DNA of 64,000 nt from Chrysaora quinquecirrha (GCA_014526335.1 JACTAT010000042.1:569541-633540), one strand, 5' to 3'. Numbered from the stretch's first letter, positions 22,071 to 35,313 are shown. The notes: a model not told the origin generated them from the sequence alone. Numbers and translations: made by a program.

Positions 22071-22640
22071 TAACTCAATTTGAAAAATGAAGAAAAATCA
22101 GTTATGAAGCCGAGGATAAAGATGCTAGCACATGTTGTTTACTAAATTTTTCTGGTCAAATAATTCCTTTTGGGATTGTAAACAATTAAAACTTGCCTTG
22201 CCATGTGTCCTGTGCTCATCTGACATATTTTTCTGTTTGTGCAAACACGTCGTTGCTATGCCGAAATTTTGAGAAAAATTTGACAAACTGTTTAATTTCT
22301 GTCAGGAAAATATCTTTTTATTTAAATAAATTCCTATAACTTTGATCTTTTATCAATTAACTTAAACTTACAGACTTATCAGTCCCCTAAATATTTAAGA
22401 GCTTCGAGAAGAACTCGATTTAGGCCATAACAGCTGAAATGAACAACGCCTAAGGGGCCTCAATTTTTGGCTTGTTTCCTTAAATTGACAAAATCTATAA
22501 CAGAAAAAGAAAACAGAAAAATGCAAGGTGAAAAGAGAAAATAATTGTTTTTTGTACTTACTGCTCCCTTTTGACACTGAAAGTCTCATCTTTAACAGAG
22601 CCATAGAACGAATTAGGGCAGAGAGATCTGGTACACTGTG
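22071..22640. repeat. Unique flank of composite satellite block, copy 1
   Basis: Positions 22071-22334 match 41778-42040 at roughly 97% by eye; differences include one T in a T5 run and about seven substitutions. Both copies precede satellite A in the same orientation, so the flank belongs to a duplicated block. Confidence 0.85.
22395..22620 (-). CDS. Possible short two-exon fragment (weak)
   Basis: An open stretch reading VPDLSALIRSMALLKMRLSV ends at a strong donor, GTAAGTAC, after 22562. A pyrimidine-rich acceptor, TTTTTCTGTTATAG, lies before 22494, giving a 67-bp intron with compatible phase. The second exon stops soon after. It may be the end of a gene whose upstream part was replaced by satellite A. 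No domain is recognised. Confidence 0.2.
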
Positions 22641-24855
22641 CTATCAACCCTTGTCGTTGGGAAAATCATGCGACTCCAATAGGCCAACTGCCTGCTGACT
22701 CCTGTTGTGGGGAAATTTGGTCGACGTCAATTACGCACATTTCAAATCAACTCTTGTCGTTGGGAAAATCATGCGACGTCCAATAGGCCAACTGCCTGTT
22801 GACTCTTGTTGTGGGGAAATTTTGTCGGCGTCCATTAGGCCACATTTCTTATCGACTCTTGTCGTTGGGAAAATCATTCGACGTCCAATAGGCCAACTGC
22901 CTGCTGACTCTTGTTGTGGGGAAATTTTGTCGGCGTCCATTAGGCACATTTCTTAACGACTCTGGTCGTTGGGAAAATCATGCGACGCCAATAGGCCAAC
23001 TGCCTGCTGACTCTTGTTGTGGGGAAATTTTGTCGACGTCCATTAGGCACATTTCTTATCAATTCTTGTCGTTGGGAAAATCATGCGACATCCAATAGGC
23101 AAACTGCCTATTGACTCTTGTTGTGGGGAAATTTTGTCGACGTCCATTAGGCACATTTCTCATCAATTCTTGTCGTTGGGAAAATCATGCAACGTCCAAT
23201 AGGCAAACTGCCTGTTGACTCTCGCTGTGGGGAAATATTGTCGGCGTCCATTAGGCACATTTCCAATCAACTCTTCTTGTTGGGAAAATCATGCGACGTC
23301 CAATAGGCAAACTGCCTGTTGACTCTCGCTGTGGGGAAATTTTGTTGGCGTCCATTAGGCACATTTCCTATCAACTCTTATTGTTTGGAAAATCATGCGA
23401 CGTCAAATTTGCAAACTGCTTCTTGACTCTTGTTGTGGGGAAATTTTGTCGACGTCCATTAGGCACATTTCTTAGCGACTCTGGTCGTTGGGAAAATCAT
23501 GCGACGCCAATAGGCCAACTGCCTGCTGACTCTTGTTGTGGGGAAATTTGGTCGACGTCAATTACGCACATATCTTATCAACTCTTGTCGTTGGGAAAAT
23601 CATGCGACGTCCAATAGGCAAACTGCTTATTGACTATTGTTGTGGGGAAATTTTGTCGGCGTCCATTAGGCCACATTTCTTATCGACTCTTGTCGTTGAA
23701 AAATTCATGCGACGTCCAATAGGCCAACTGCCTGTTGACTCTTGTTGTGGGGAAATTTTGTCGACGTCCATTAGGCACATTTCTTATCAATTCTTGTCGT
23801 TGGGAAAATCATGCGACATCCAATAGGCAAACTGCCTATTGACTCTTGTTGTGGGGAAATTTTGTCGGCGTCCATTAGGCACATTTCTCATCAATTCTTG
23901 TCGTTGGAAAAATCATGCGACATCCAATAGGCAAACTGCCTATTGACTCTCGCTGTGGGGAAATTTTGTTGGCGTCCATTAGGCACATTTCCTATCAACT
24001 CTTATTGTTTGGAAAATCATGCGACGTCAAATAGGCAAACTGCTTCTTGACTCTTGTTGTGGGGAAATTTTGTCGACGTCCATTAGGCACATTTCTTAAC
24101 GACTCTGGTCGTTGGGAAAATCATGCGACGCCCAATAGGCCAACTGCCTATTGACTCTTGTTGTGGGCAAATTTTGTCGGCGTCCATTAGGCCACATTTC
24201 TTATCGACTCTTGTCGTTGCAAAAATCATGCGACGTCAAATAGGCCAACTGCCTGTTGACTCTTGTTGTGGGGAAATTTTGTCGACGTCCATTAGGCACA
24301 TTTCTTATCAATTCTTGTCGTTGGGAAAATCATGCGACATCCAATAGGCAAACTGCCAATTGACTCTTGTTGTGGGGAAATTTTGTCGGCGTCCATTAGG
24401 CACATTTCTCATCAATTCTTGTCGTTGGAAAAATCATGCGACATCCAATAGGCAAACTGCCTATTGACTCTCGCTGTGGGGAAATTTTGTCGACGTCCAT
24501 GAAGCACAATTCTTATCGACTCTTGTCGTCGGAAAAATAGTGCGACGTCAAATAGGCTAACTGCCTGTTGACTCTTGTTGTGGGGAAATTTTGTCGGCGT
24601 CCATTAGGCACATTTCTCATCAATTCTTGTCGTTGGGAAAATCATGCGACGTCCAATAGGCAAACTGCCTGTTGACTCTTGTTGTTGCAAAACTTTGTCG
24701 GCGTCCATTAGGCCACATTTCTTATCGACTCTTGTCATTGAGAAAATCATGCTATGTCCATTGTCCTATACTGCCTGTTGACTCTTGTCGTGGGGAAATT
24801 TTGTCGACGTCCATTAGGCACATTTCTTAACGACTCTTGTCGTTGGGAAAATCAT
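22641..24855. repeat. Satellite A array 1, 105-bp units
   Basis: About 21 tandem units of 103-105 bp. A typical unit runs from GTTGGGAAAATCATGCGACG to CACATTTCTTATCGACTCTT. Repeat starts measured at 22761, 22866, 22970 and 23073 give spacings of 105, 104 and 103. Each unit is itself a dimer of diverged ~52-bp halves. Because 105 is a multiple of 3, spurious open frames with a 35-residue period appear on both strands. Confidence 0.95.
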
Positions 24856-27800
24856 TATCAATCATTATTATCAAAGACCGTTCAGCTCTTATAACATATA
24901 TTTCAACCCAATGATTTCTGCTACGTCTCGTGCGCTAGTTAAGTGTTTGCTATGGGGGCGAAGCTTTGTAAAGTGGCTTTGAGCGTAACCGCTTAGCATA
25001 GCTCCATTATCAAAGACCGTTCAGCTCTTACAATATATATTTCAACCCAATGACTTCTGCTAAGTTTCGTGCGCTAGTTAGTGTTTGCTATGGGGGCGAA
25101 GCTTTGTAAAGTGGCTTTGAGCGTAACCGCTTAGCATAGCTCTATTATCAATGACCTTTCAGCTCTTATAACATATATTTCAACCCAATGATTTCTGCTA
25201 CATCCCGTGCGCCCCTTTTTATGTTTGCTATGGGGGCGAAGCTTTGTACAGTGGCTTTGAGCGTAAACGCTTAGCATAACTCTATTATCAAAGACCGTTC
25301 AGCTCTTATAACATATATTTCAACCCAATGATTTCTGCTACGTCCCGTGCGCTAGTTAGTGTTTGTTATGGGGGCGAAGCTTTGTAAAGTGGCTTTGAGC
25401 GTAAACGCTTAGCATAGCTCTATTATCAAAGACCGTTCAGCTCTTATAACATATATTTCAACCGAACGATTTCTGCTACGTCTCGGGCGCTAGTTAGTGT
25501 TTGCTATGGGGGCGAAGCTTTGTAAAGTGGCTTTGAGCGTAACCGCTTAGCATAGCTCTATTATCAAAGACCTTTCTTCTCTTATAACATATATTTCAAC
25601 CCAATGATTTTTGCTACGTCCTGTGCGCTAGTTAGTGTTTGCTATGGGGGCGAAGCTTTGTAAAGTGGCCTTGAGCGTAACCGCTTAGCATAACTCTATT
25701 ATCAAAGACCGTTCAGCTCTTATAACATATATTTCAACCGAACGATTTCTGCTACGTCTCGGGCGCTAGTTAGTGTTTGCTATGGGGGCCAATCTTTGTA
25801 AAATGGCTATGAGCGTAAGCATTTAGCATAGCTCTATTATCAAAGACCGTTCAGCTCTTATAACATATATTTCAACCCAATGACTTCTGCTACGTCTCGT
25901 GCGCTAGTTAGTGTTTGCTATGGGGGCCAATGTTTGTAAAGTGGCTTTGAGCGTAAACTCTTAGCATAGCTCTATTATCAATGACCTTTCAGCTCTTATA
26001 ACATATATTTCAACCCAATGATTTCTACTACGTCCTATGCGCTAGTTAAGTGTTTGCTAAGGGGGCCCAGCTTTGTAAAGTTGCTTTGAGCGTAAGCGCT
26101 TAGCATAGCACTATTATAAATGACCTTTCAGATCTTATGACATATATTTCAACCCAATGATTTCTGCTACGTCCCATGCGCTAGTTAAGTGTTTGATTTG
26201 GGGGCCAAGCTTTGCAAAATGGCTTTGAGCGCAAGGGCTTAGCATAGCTCTATTATCAATGACCTTTCAGCTCTTATAACATATAATTCAACCCAATGAT
26301 TTCTGCTATGTCCTATGCGCTAGTTAAGTGTTTGCTATGGGGGCCATGTTTTGTAAAGTGGCTTTGAGCGTAAGGGCTTAGCATAGCTCTATTATAAATG
26401 ACCTTTCAGCTCGTATAACATATATTTCAACCCAATTATTTCTGCTACGTCCCATGCGCTAGTTAAGTGTTTGTTATGGGGGCCCAGCTTTGTAAAATGG
26501 CTTTGAGCGTAAGGGCTTAGCATAGCTCTATTATCAATGACCTTTCAGCTCTTATAACATATATTTCAACCCAATGATTTCTGCTACGTCCTATGCACTA
26601 GTTAAGTGATTGCTATGGGGGCCATGTTTTGTAAAGTGGCTTTGAGCGTAAGGGCTTAGCATAGCTCTATTATCAATGACCTTTCAGCTCTTATGACATA
26701 TATTTCAACCCAATGATTTCTGCAACGTCCTATGCGCTAGTTAAGTGATTGCTATGGGGCCATGTTTTGTAAAGTGGCTTTGAGCGTAAGGGCTTAGCAT
26801 AGCTCTATTATCAATGACCTTTCAGCTCTTATGACATATATTTCAACCCAATGATTTCTGCTACGTCCTATGCGCTAGTTAAGTGATTGCTATGGGGGCC
26901 ATGTTTTGTAAAGTGGCTTTGAGCGTAAGGGCTTAGCATAGCTCTATTATCAATGACCTTTCAGCTCTTAAAACATATAATTCAACCCAATGATTTCTGC
27001 TACGTCCCATGCCCTAGTTAAGTGTTTGTTTTCGGGGCCCAGCTTTGCAAAATGGCTTTGAGCGCAAGGGCTTAGCATAGCTCTATTATCAATGACCTTT
27101 AAGCTCTTAAAACATATATTTCAACCCAATGATTTCTGCTACGTCCTATGCGCTAGTTAAGTGATTGCTATGGGGGCCATGTTTTGTAAAGTGGCTTTGA
27201 GCGTAAGGGCTTAGCATAGCTCTATTATCAATGACCTTTCAGCTCTTATAACATATATTTCAACCCAATGATTTCTGCTACGTCCTATGCGCTAGTTAGT
27301 GTTTGCTATGGGGGCCCAGCTTTGTAAAGTGGCTTTGAGCGTAAGGGCTTAGCATAGCTCTATTATCAATGACCTTTCGGCTCTTATAACATATATTTCA
27401 ACCCAATGATTTCTGCTACGTCCCGTGCGCTAGTTAGTATTTGCTATGGGGGCCAAGCTTTGTAAAGTGGCTTTGAGCGTAAACTCTTAGCATAGCTCTA
27501 TTATCAATGACCTTTCAGCTCTTATAACATATATTTCAACCCAATGATTTCTGCTACGTCCTATGCGCTAGTTAGTGTTTGCTATGGGGGCCCAGCTTTG
27601 TAAAGTGGCTTTGAGCGTAAAGGCTTAGCATAGCTCTATTATCAATGACCTTTCAGCTCTTATAACATATATTTCAACCCAATGATTTCTGCTACGTCCC
27701 GTGCGTTAGTTAGTGTTTACTATGGGGGCCCAGCTTTGTACAAGTGCTTTGAGCGTAAGCGCTTAGCATAGTTCTATTATCAATGACCTTTCAGCTCTTA

Positions 27801-30800
27801 TAACATATATTTCAACCCAATGATTTCTGCTACGTCCTATGCGCTAGTTAAGTGATTGCTATGGGGGCCATGTTTTGTAAAGTGGCTTTGAGCGTAAGGG
27901 CTTAGCATAGCTCTATTATGAATGACCTTTCAGCTCTTATAACATATATTTCAACCCAATGATTTCTGCTACGTCCTATGCGCTAGTTAGTGTTTGCTAT
28001 GGGGGCCCAGCTTTGTAAAGTGGCTTTGAGCGTAAGGGCTTAGCATAGCTCTATTATCAATGACCTTTCAGCTCTTATAACATATATTTCAACCCAATGA
28101 TTTCTGCTACGTCCTATGCGCTAGTTAAGTGATTGCTATGGGGGCCATGTTTTGTAAAGTGGCTTTGAGCGTAAGGGCTTAGCATAGCTCTATTATGAAT
28201 GACCTTTCAGCTCTTATAACATATATTTTAACCCAATGATTTCTGCTACGTCCTATGCGCTAGTTAGTGTTTGCTATGGGGGCCCAGCTTTGTAAAGTGG
28301 CTTTGAGCGTAAGGGCTTAGCATAGCTCTTTTATCAATGACCTTGCGGCTCTTATAACATATATTTCAACCCAATGATTTCTGCTACGTCCCGTGCGCTA
28401 GTTAGTGTTTGCTATGGGGGCCATGTTTTGTAAAGTGGCTTTGAGCGTAAACTCTTAGCATAGCTCTATTATCAATGACCTTTCAGCTCTTATAACATAT
28501 ATTTCAACCCAATGATTTCTGCTATGTCCTATGCGCTAGTTAAGTGTTTGCTATGGGGGCCATGTTTTGTAAAGTGGCTTTGAGCGTAAGGGCTTAGCAT
28601 AGCTCTATTATAAATGACCTTTCAGCTCGTATAACATATATTTCAACCCAATGATTTCTGCTACGTCCCATGCGCTAGTTAAGTGTTTGTTATGGGGGCC
28701 CAGCTTTGTAAAATGGCTTTGAGCGTAAGGGCTTAGCATAGCTCTATTATCAATGACCTTTAAGCTCTTATAACATATATTTCAACCCAATGATTTCTGC
28801 TACGTCCTATATGCGCTAGTTAAGTTATTGCTATGGGGGCCATGTTTTGTAAAGTGGCTTTGAGCGTAAGGGCTTAGCATAGCTCTATTATCAATGACCT
28901 TTCAGCTCTTATAACATATAATTCAACCCAATGATTTCTGCTACGTCCTATATGCGCTAGTTAAGTGATTGCTATGGGGGCCATGTTTTGTAAAGTGGCT
29001 TTGAGCGTAAGGGCTTAGCATAGCTCTATTATCAATAACCTTTCAGCTCTTATAACATATATTTCAACCCATTGATTTCTGCTACGTCCTATGCGCTAGT
29101 TAGTGTTTGCTATGGGGGCCCGGCTTTGTAAAGTGGCTTTGAGCGTAAGGGCTTAGCATAGCTCTATTATCAATGACCTTTCAGCTCTTATAACATATAT
29201 TTCAACCCAATGATTTCTGCTTAGTCCCGTGCGCTAGTTAAGTGTTTGCTATGGGGGCCAAGCTTTGTAAAGTGGCTTTGAGCGTAAACTCTTAGCATAG
29301 CTCTATTATCAATGACCTTTCAGCTCTTATAACATATATTTCAACCCAATGATTTCTGCTTAGTCCCGTGCGCTAGTTAAGTGTTTGCTATGGGTGTCCA
29401 GCTTTGTAAAAAGGTTTTCAGCAAAAGCGCTTAGCAAAGCTCTATTATCAAAGACCATTCAGCTCGTATAACATACACTTCAACCCAATGACTTCTGCCA
29501 AGTCTCGTGCGCTAGTTAGTGTTTGCTATGGGTGTCCAGCTTTGTAAAATGGTTTTGAGCAAAAGCGCTTAGCAAAGCTCTATTATCAAAGACCATTCAG
29601 CTCGTATAACATACACTTCAACCCAATGACTTCTGCCAAGTCTCGTGCGCTAGTTAGTGTTTGCTATGGGTGTCCAGCTTTGTAAAATGGCTTTGAGCGT
29701 AAGGGCTTAGCATAGCTCTATTATCAAAGACCTTTCAGCTCTTATAACATACATTTCAAACCAATGATTTCTGCTAAGTCCCGTCCGCTAGTTAGTGTTT
29801 GCTATAGGGGCCAAGCGTTGCAAAATGGCTTTGAGCATAAGCGCTTAGCATAGCTCTTTTATCAAAGACCGCTCAGCTCTTATAACATATATTTCAACCC
29901 AATGATTTCAGCTACGGCCCGTCTGCTAGTTAGTGTTTGCTATGGGGGCCAAGCGTTGCAAAATGGCTTAGAGCATAAGCGCTTAGCATAGCTCTTTTAT
30001 CAAAGACCGCTCAGCTCTTATAACATATATTTCAACCCAATGATTTCTGCTTAGTCCCGTGCGCTAGTTAAGTGTTTGCTATGGGGGCCCAGCTTTGTAA
30101 AATGGTTTTGAGCAAAAGCGCTTAGCAAAGCTCTATTATCAATAACCTTTCAGCTCTTATAACATATATTTCAACCCATTGATTTCTGCTACGTCCTATG
30201 CGCTAGTTAGTGTTTGCTATGAGGGCCCAGCTTTGTAAAGTGGCTTTGAGCGTAAGGGCTTAGCATAGCTCTATTATCAAAGACCTTTCAGCTCTTATAA
30301 CATACATTTAAACACAGTGATTTCTGCTACGTCCCGTGCGCTAGTTAGTGTTTGCTATGGGGGCCAAGCTTTGTAAAATGGTTTTGAGAAAAAGCGCTTA
30401 GCAAAGCTCTATTATCAAAGACCATTCAGCTCGTATAACATACACTTCAACCCAATGACTTCTGCCAAGTCTCGTGCGCTAGTTAGTGTTTGCTATGGGT
30501 GCCCAGCTTTGTAAAATGGCTTTGAGCATAAGCGCTTAGCAAAGCTCTATTATCAAAGACCATTCAGCTCGTATAACATACACTTCAACCCAATGACTTC
30601 TGCCAAGTCTCGTGCGCTAGTTAGTGTTTGCTATGGGTGTCCAGCTTTGTAAAATGGTTTTGAGCAAAAGCGCTTAGCAAAGCTCTATTATCAAAGACCA
30701 TTCAGCTCGTATAACATACACTTCAACCCAATGACTTCTGCCAAGTCTCGTGCGCTAGTTAGTGTTTGCTATGGGTGCCCAGCTTTGTAAAATGGCTTTG

Positions 30801-31520
30801 AGCGTAAGGGCTTAGCAAAGCTCTATTATCAAAGACCTTTCAGCTCTTATAACATACATTTAAACACAGTGATTTCTGCTACGTCCCGTGCGCTAGTTAG
30901 TGTTTGCTATGGGGGCCAAGCTTTGTAAAATGGTTTTGAGCAAAAGCGCTTAGCAAAGCTCTATTATCAAAGACCATTCAGCTCGTATAACATACACTTC
31001 AACCCAATGACTTCTGCCAAGTCTCGTGCGCTAGTTAGTGTTTGCTATGGGTGTCCAGCTTTGTAAAATGGTTTTGAGCAAAAGCGCTTAGCAAAGCTCT
31101 ATTATCAAAGACCATTCAGCTCGTATAACATACACTTCAACCCAATGACTTCTGCCAAGTCTCGTGCGCTAGTTAGTGTTTGCTATGGGTGTCCAGCTTT
31201 GTAAAATGGCTTTGAGCGTAAGCATTTAGCATAGCTCTATTATCAAAGACCTTTCAGCTCTTATAACATACATTTCAAACCAATGATTTCTGCTAAGTCC
31301 CGTGCGCTAGTTGAGTGTTTGCTATAGGGGCCCAGCTTTGAAAAGTGGCTTTGAGCGTAAGCGATAAGCATAGTTCTATTATCAATGACCTTTCAGGTCT
31401 TATAACATATATTTCAACCCAATGATTTCTGCTACGTCCTATGCGCTAGTTAAGTGATTGCTATGGGGGCCCAGCTTTGTAAAATGGCTTTGAGCGTAAC
31501 CCCTTTGCATATCTCTATTA
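24856..31520. repeat. Satellite B array 1, 138/139-bp units
   Basis: About 48 tandem units, e.g. starting AGCTCTTATAACATATATTT and containing CAACCCAATGATTTCTGCTA and GCGCTAGTTA(A)GTGTTTGC. The 1-bp indel in GTTA(A)GTG separates 138- and 139-bp subfamilies. Starts at 27241, 27379 and 27517 give a 138-bp spacing. Many units carry a HindIII site (AAGCTT). Subtypes alternate in places. It has no coding capacity. Confidence 0.97.
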
Positions 31521-31800
31521 CCAAAGTCTTTCTAATCCCTTGTTCTCTGCCAAGTTCCGTGCGATTATTTGCTACAAGGTTGAGCAAAACCTTTAGGTTC
31601 CTAAGAATTGCCTTAAGCTTAGCCCTTAGCACTTAGCGTAGGTTTATCATCAAAGTCCTTTGCGCTATTTGAACTTAAATTTTGACCAAAAATATTTTCT
31701 GCTAAGTTCCGTTCGTTAGTTTCTTATTTCCTAGGGAGGTCTAGCTTCTAAAAATTGCATTAAGCGTGACCCCGTAGCATAGATATATTATCAGCAATGC
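31521..31800. repeat. Degenerate edge monomers of satellite B
   Basis: Two strongly diverged partial units remain recognisable by TCTATTACCAAAG, TTCTCTGCCAAGTTCCGTGCG, TTTTCTGCTAAGTTCCGTTCG and TAGCATAGATATATTATCA. They mark the true array edge on this side. Confidence 0.75.
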
Positions 31801-32316
31801 GCTTTGCGTTATTTGTACATCAATTTTATCCAGACTTTTATTGCCATGGTACTTGCACGAGTTGTTATCTTGTAGGGACCCTTCTCCGTAAGAAGGCGAT
31901 CTTACTCTATAGCCAATGTAATTTAAGTTATTTGAGTTTACAACTATATTATCTTATCTTTATAAAACTAATATATTCCTATCACTAAAGCCGTAGTGAT
32001 TGATTTAAACAGAATATTTTTCTTTCAATTTCTTTCAGCGCAATCGACTGCTTGCAATGCACGTTGTCCATTATGATCGTCAATTAGTTTGTAAGCAGAG
32101 CCATTTGTGAAAAGATTTGCAAAAAGATGGACGACTATCTTTTAAAGAGCTATGAAATATGAACTGGCATAACTCACATGCTAATGTTATAATAACATTA
32201 AATAGTAATACAATAAGCACTCAAACTTAGATTAGTATTTGGTTAGTGTAGGGAGAACAACGTATCTAAAATCAAGCCAGTCAATGAAAATAAAAGTGAA
32301 TTCAAAAGTTAGTAAA
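31801..32316. other. Intergenic DNA, no gene seen
   Basis: AT-rich sequence between the edge of satellite B and the stop codon of the recombinase relic. No transposon terminus could be recognised. Confidence 0.45.
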
Positions 32317-34026
32317 TCAATGCCTTTTTCTTTTGCTCAATTTAGTCTTTCTCATGGTTCTACCTTTATCCGCAAGCTGTCTTGCGCTGAGTCTTTTGCA
32401 TAAATGCTTGAGCTCCTTTGTTTCTTTGAACAAGGCATACGCCATATCTTCTCTTAAAGTGACTTTGGTGTTTATATAGTCGCTAAAAACAGCAGCAATT
32501 TTCAAATTTTCTTCTTTGGTATAACAGTAGCGGTTGGCTGTGGACTGGCTTGTCATGTCTGTTGACTCAGCTTCAACAGAATCTTCCAATGCATTTGACT
32601 TCTTGTCTTCTAGGGGTATCTCCGTGCAGTGATACATTCTATCGATGCGATCTGCAGCAGTGTCGCATTCTACTGGCAAGGCGGGTGCTTCGGGTTGCTT
32701 TGAGTCTATGAGGTACCTTACTTTGAAGTAAGCGAAGCGCTCATTTCCCTTCAAGAAGATGTGGTTATTTAAAGCCTCTCTTACTTCTGCCATTGTTATA
32801 TGCCCATTTTTTATGTGTTCAGCAAAAATTTCTTCGATAGTTCCTTTATCAGAATTTTATATTGACTGTTGCTCTTTAGGCTCTCCTGCAGTGCTTTTTG
32901 CAGAAATTCTGATGTTTTGGCGGACTTTTTTAGCTTATCTTCAATATAATAAGTATTTTCAGCCGTTTTTATTGCATGGTTCATGTGGGTAGCCAGATCA
33001 GCCTTTCTTTCGGGATGCGAACTGTGCACTATGGACACGCATGACTTCCGCATCAAAGAAGCATTCATTGGCTTTCTCGTGGCACTTTTCCAGAATGAGC
33101 AAATTGAGTCACAAATTGCGGATGAATCCATCGTAGATCCAGTGTACCTCACGAAAATGTATCGAGTTGCGGTTTTCGTTATTCGAACTTTTATCACATC
33201 ACGCATCTTTGTAATGATAATATTCAAGTAATTGAATAAAATCACTGGAAACACATGATTTAAGCGTCTTATGGTGAACTACAGTCATGACCATGGAATC
33301 TCCATCCCGTCTTGCAGATTCAACACCGCGTATCGTCAAGCCAGCGATTGCACCGCCTCTTGGTCCGTTACAAATCAGCAGCGATGTAATTAAATAGTCC
33401 CTGACACAATAAAACTCAGATTTGGTGAAAGGTCCAGAAGATCCCATGAGATTTGATAAGATTTTGATTGCTCTGCGAACAGGCTCTGACTTGTCAAACA
33501 GCTGAAAGTCTTCTGGGGTGGCAAGCTTATGCAGGTCTTCTTCTTTCTTTTCCCACTTTCTATTTATTACACTTTTTGTGATTGCCTTTGACCAATAGTT
33601 GACATTGGACCTTGCCTTCAGGATCTTTTCTACTTCAATGTCAAACATTGAAGAGTGGTCGATTGCAAAACTGCAGAAATGAATAATTGTATGCAAATAC
33701 GCTTTTAAAGTCCCTGGCTTTTTCTCTTTTGGAAATTTACTGAGCCATTTTTCATTTAGTTCTGTTGTGTTGAATATAAAAAGAACATTTTCTTCTTGCG
33801 AGCCAGCATAACTAATTATTCTTTTTAATTGGGAAACATGAAGAGACGCATCTCTCTCTTTTTTCAATCCACCATCAATTGACCCCAGTCATGTCGTGCA
33901 TGCATGAAATATTGTTTATCAGAAAAAGAGTCAGCCAGATTATCTTCTTCTATCCTCGTACTCGCTTGAAATGCTCGACTCCATTTCATACTTTTGTTCT
34001 TCAGCAGACTTGTCAATTGCTACTTG

Positions 34027-34455
34027 TCATTGGTATTTTGAGGATGCTTTCTTTGCCCAATGTGTCTTTGCTGACGGTTCCTCAGGTCCAAAAAGAACAG
34101 TTTCTTTAAATATCTTGGAAGCAAATAACATCATGTTCAAATTCTCTCTGTCCTTTATGCAGTGCGTTTGAGACAGATGGTTCCTTAGTCTTTGCACAAC
34201 GGCTTGGCATGTACTTATTGGGCATATTCTCTTCGTATAATTTTTCTTTATGCCTCCCTCTTTTATGGCTCTTTGCTTTCGGAGACTGAATCGTCCTCTC
34301 GCAACCTTAGCTTCATCGTTCTCCCAGTCATGGACCTTGGTTAAATGTCTAATCAAGTCGACAATTTTCTTTTCGCATCCTTTGACAGGGCACATTACTT
34401 TGTTTTTCTTTGACTCTTTTTGGCTTTTGCCAGCATTGTACCATGCGTCAAAGGC
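34027..34455 (-). other. Zinc-finger segment of the recombinase gene
   Basis: Two related units (CPVKGCEKKIVDLIRHLTKVH and CPISTC...LRNHLSQTH) fit C2H2-type fingers, probably DNA-binding. The segment ends at a TGA; the same frame stays open for about 32 further codons, so the stop is likely a nonsense change. Confidence 0.65.
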
Positions 34456-34625
34456 CTATAGATTGAAAAGAAAAATAAAATTTAGAAAAATCAGAGGTAT
34501 ACCAAACCATCAAATTGCCTAATTGTTACATCACTGTTTTGTAGTCATTGCTTTACGATTGAAATTTTGATGGTGCTCGTGTCAACACAAAAATCTCAGG
34601 GTCGGCGGGGTTTTACTAACTATTT

Positions 34626-34703
34626 TAGAGGTGTACCGGATATCCGGCAAATTGGAGATCCGGCACCGGATTATCCGGCCTATGGGATATCCGGTACACC
34701 CTA
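34626..34703. mobile_element. 78-bp hAT-type MITE with perfect 8-bp target duplication
   Basis: The target duplication AACTATTT occurs at 34618-34625 and 34704-34711. The ends are TAGAGGTGTACCGGATATCC and GGATATCCGGTACACCCTA, inverted repeats with one extra base. The whole element is almost a palindrome of CCGGAT motifs. It lies in an intron of the recombinase gene. An 8-bp duplication is the hAT signature. Confidence 0.85.
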
Positions 34704-35075
34704 AACTATTTCATGAAATCAGCACAAGAAACTCTCACCAAATATCCTTGAATTAATAACAACTTAATCTAGAATTAAAATTGAAATTTCCAGTGATGTA
34801 AATGGAAACTCGATGGGTTCTCATAAATGAGCCTCATAAATAAATATACTTTGATTTATTGTTTTAGTTCAAACAGATCGCAAAAGTCAAAATTTTCTGG
34901 GATCAGAGCCGCTTTATTGTCTTAAAAAAGTGGCAGAGTAGCAAATTATTATACAATATTTCAAACATAATGTTTATCGAAACAAACATAAAACCTTATA
35001 CAGAGAGAAGAACCTTGGAGTCCAACTTATCCTTATTATAGTAACAGATAGATATGATTGCACCAACAATTATAC

Positions 35076-35191
35076 CTTTTTAGCTTCTTCTTTATTCCGA
35101 GATGTCATGGCGGCAATTACGTCTTTGACTTCATAATTTCCTACAAAGATAACGTGATTTAGTTCGAATACTTCCCCTGGTTGATGATAAA
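35076..35191 (-). CDS. Internal exon of the recombinase gene
   Basis: The acceptor CTTTTTGTAG precedes 35191 and the donor AAG/GTATAA follows 35076. The phase-1 start and phase-0 end fit both neighbours. It encodes YHQPGEVFELNHVIFVGNY and a basic end, NKEEAKK. Confidence 0.6.
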
Positions 35192-35241
35192 CTACAAAAA
35201 GAAAAATTAACAAACTATTGTAAGAATAGGAGAACCCATAC

Positions 35242-35313
35242 CTCCGACATGCTGTTCTTCAATACTACAGCTGACATCAGGATACACGTTTATTGTCTCA
35301 GAAATTTGGTCAC
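35242..35313 (-). CDS. Internal 72-bp exon of the recombinase gene
   Basis: It is bounded by GAATTTTTAG and GGAG/GTATGG with phase 1 at both ends. It encodes DQISETINVYPDVSCSIEEQ. It lies immediately downstream (in transcript order) of the satellite C intron. Confidence 0.55.

Noticed and set aside
21506..22090. Open frames crossing the runs of N (also near 42005-42580)
   Set aside because: They consist almost entirely of unknown residues through the assembly gaps.
22641..31520. CRISPR-like regular repetition
   Set aside because: Units are contiguous without unique spacers, are over 100 bp long and lie in an intron-bearing animal genome. They are satellites.
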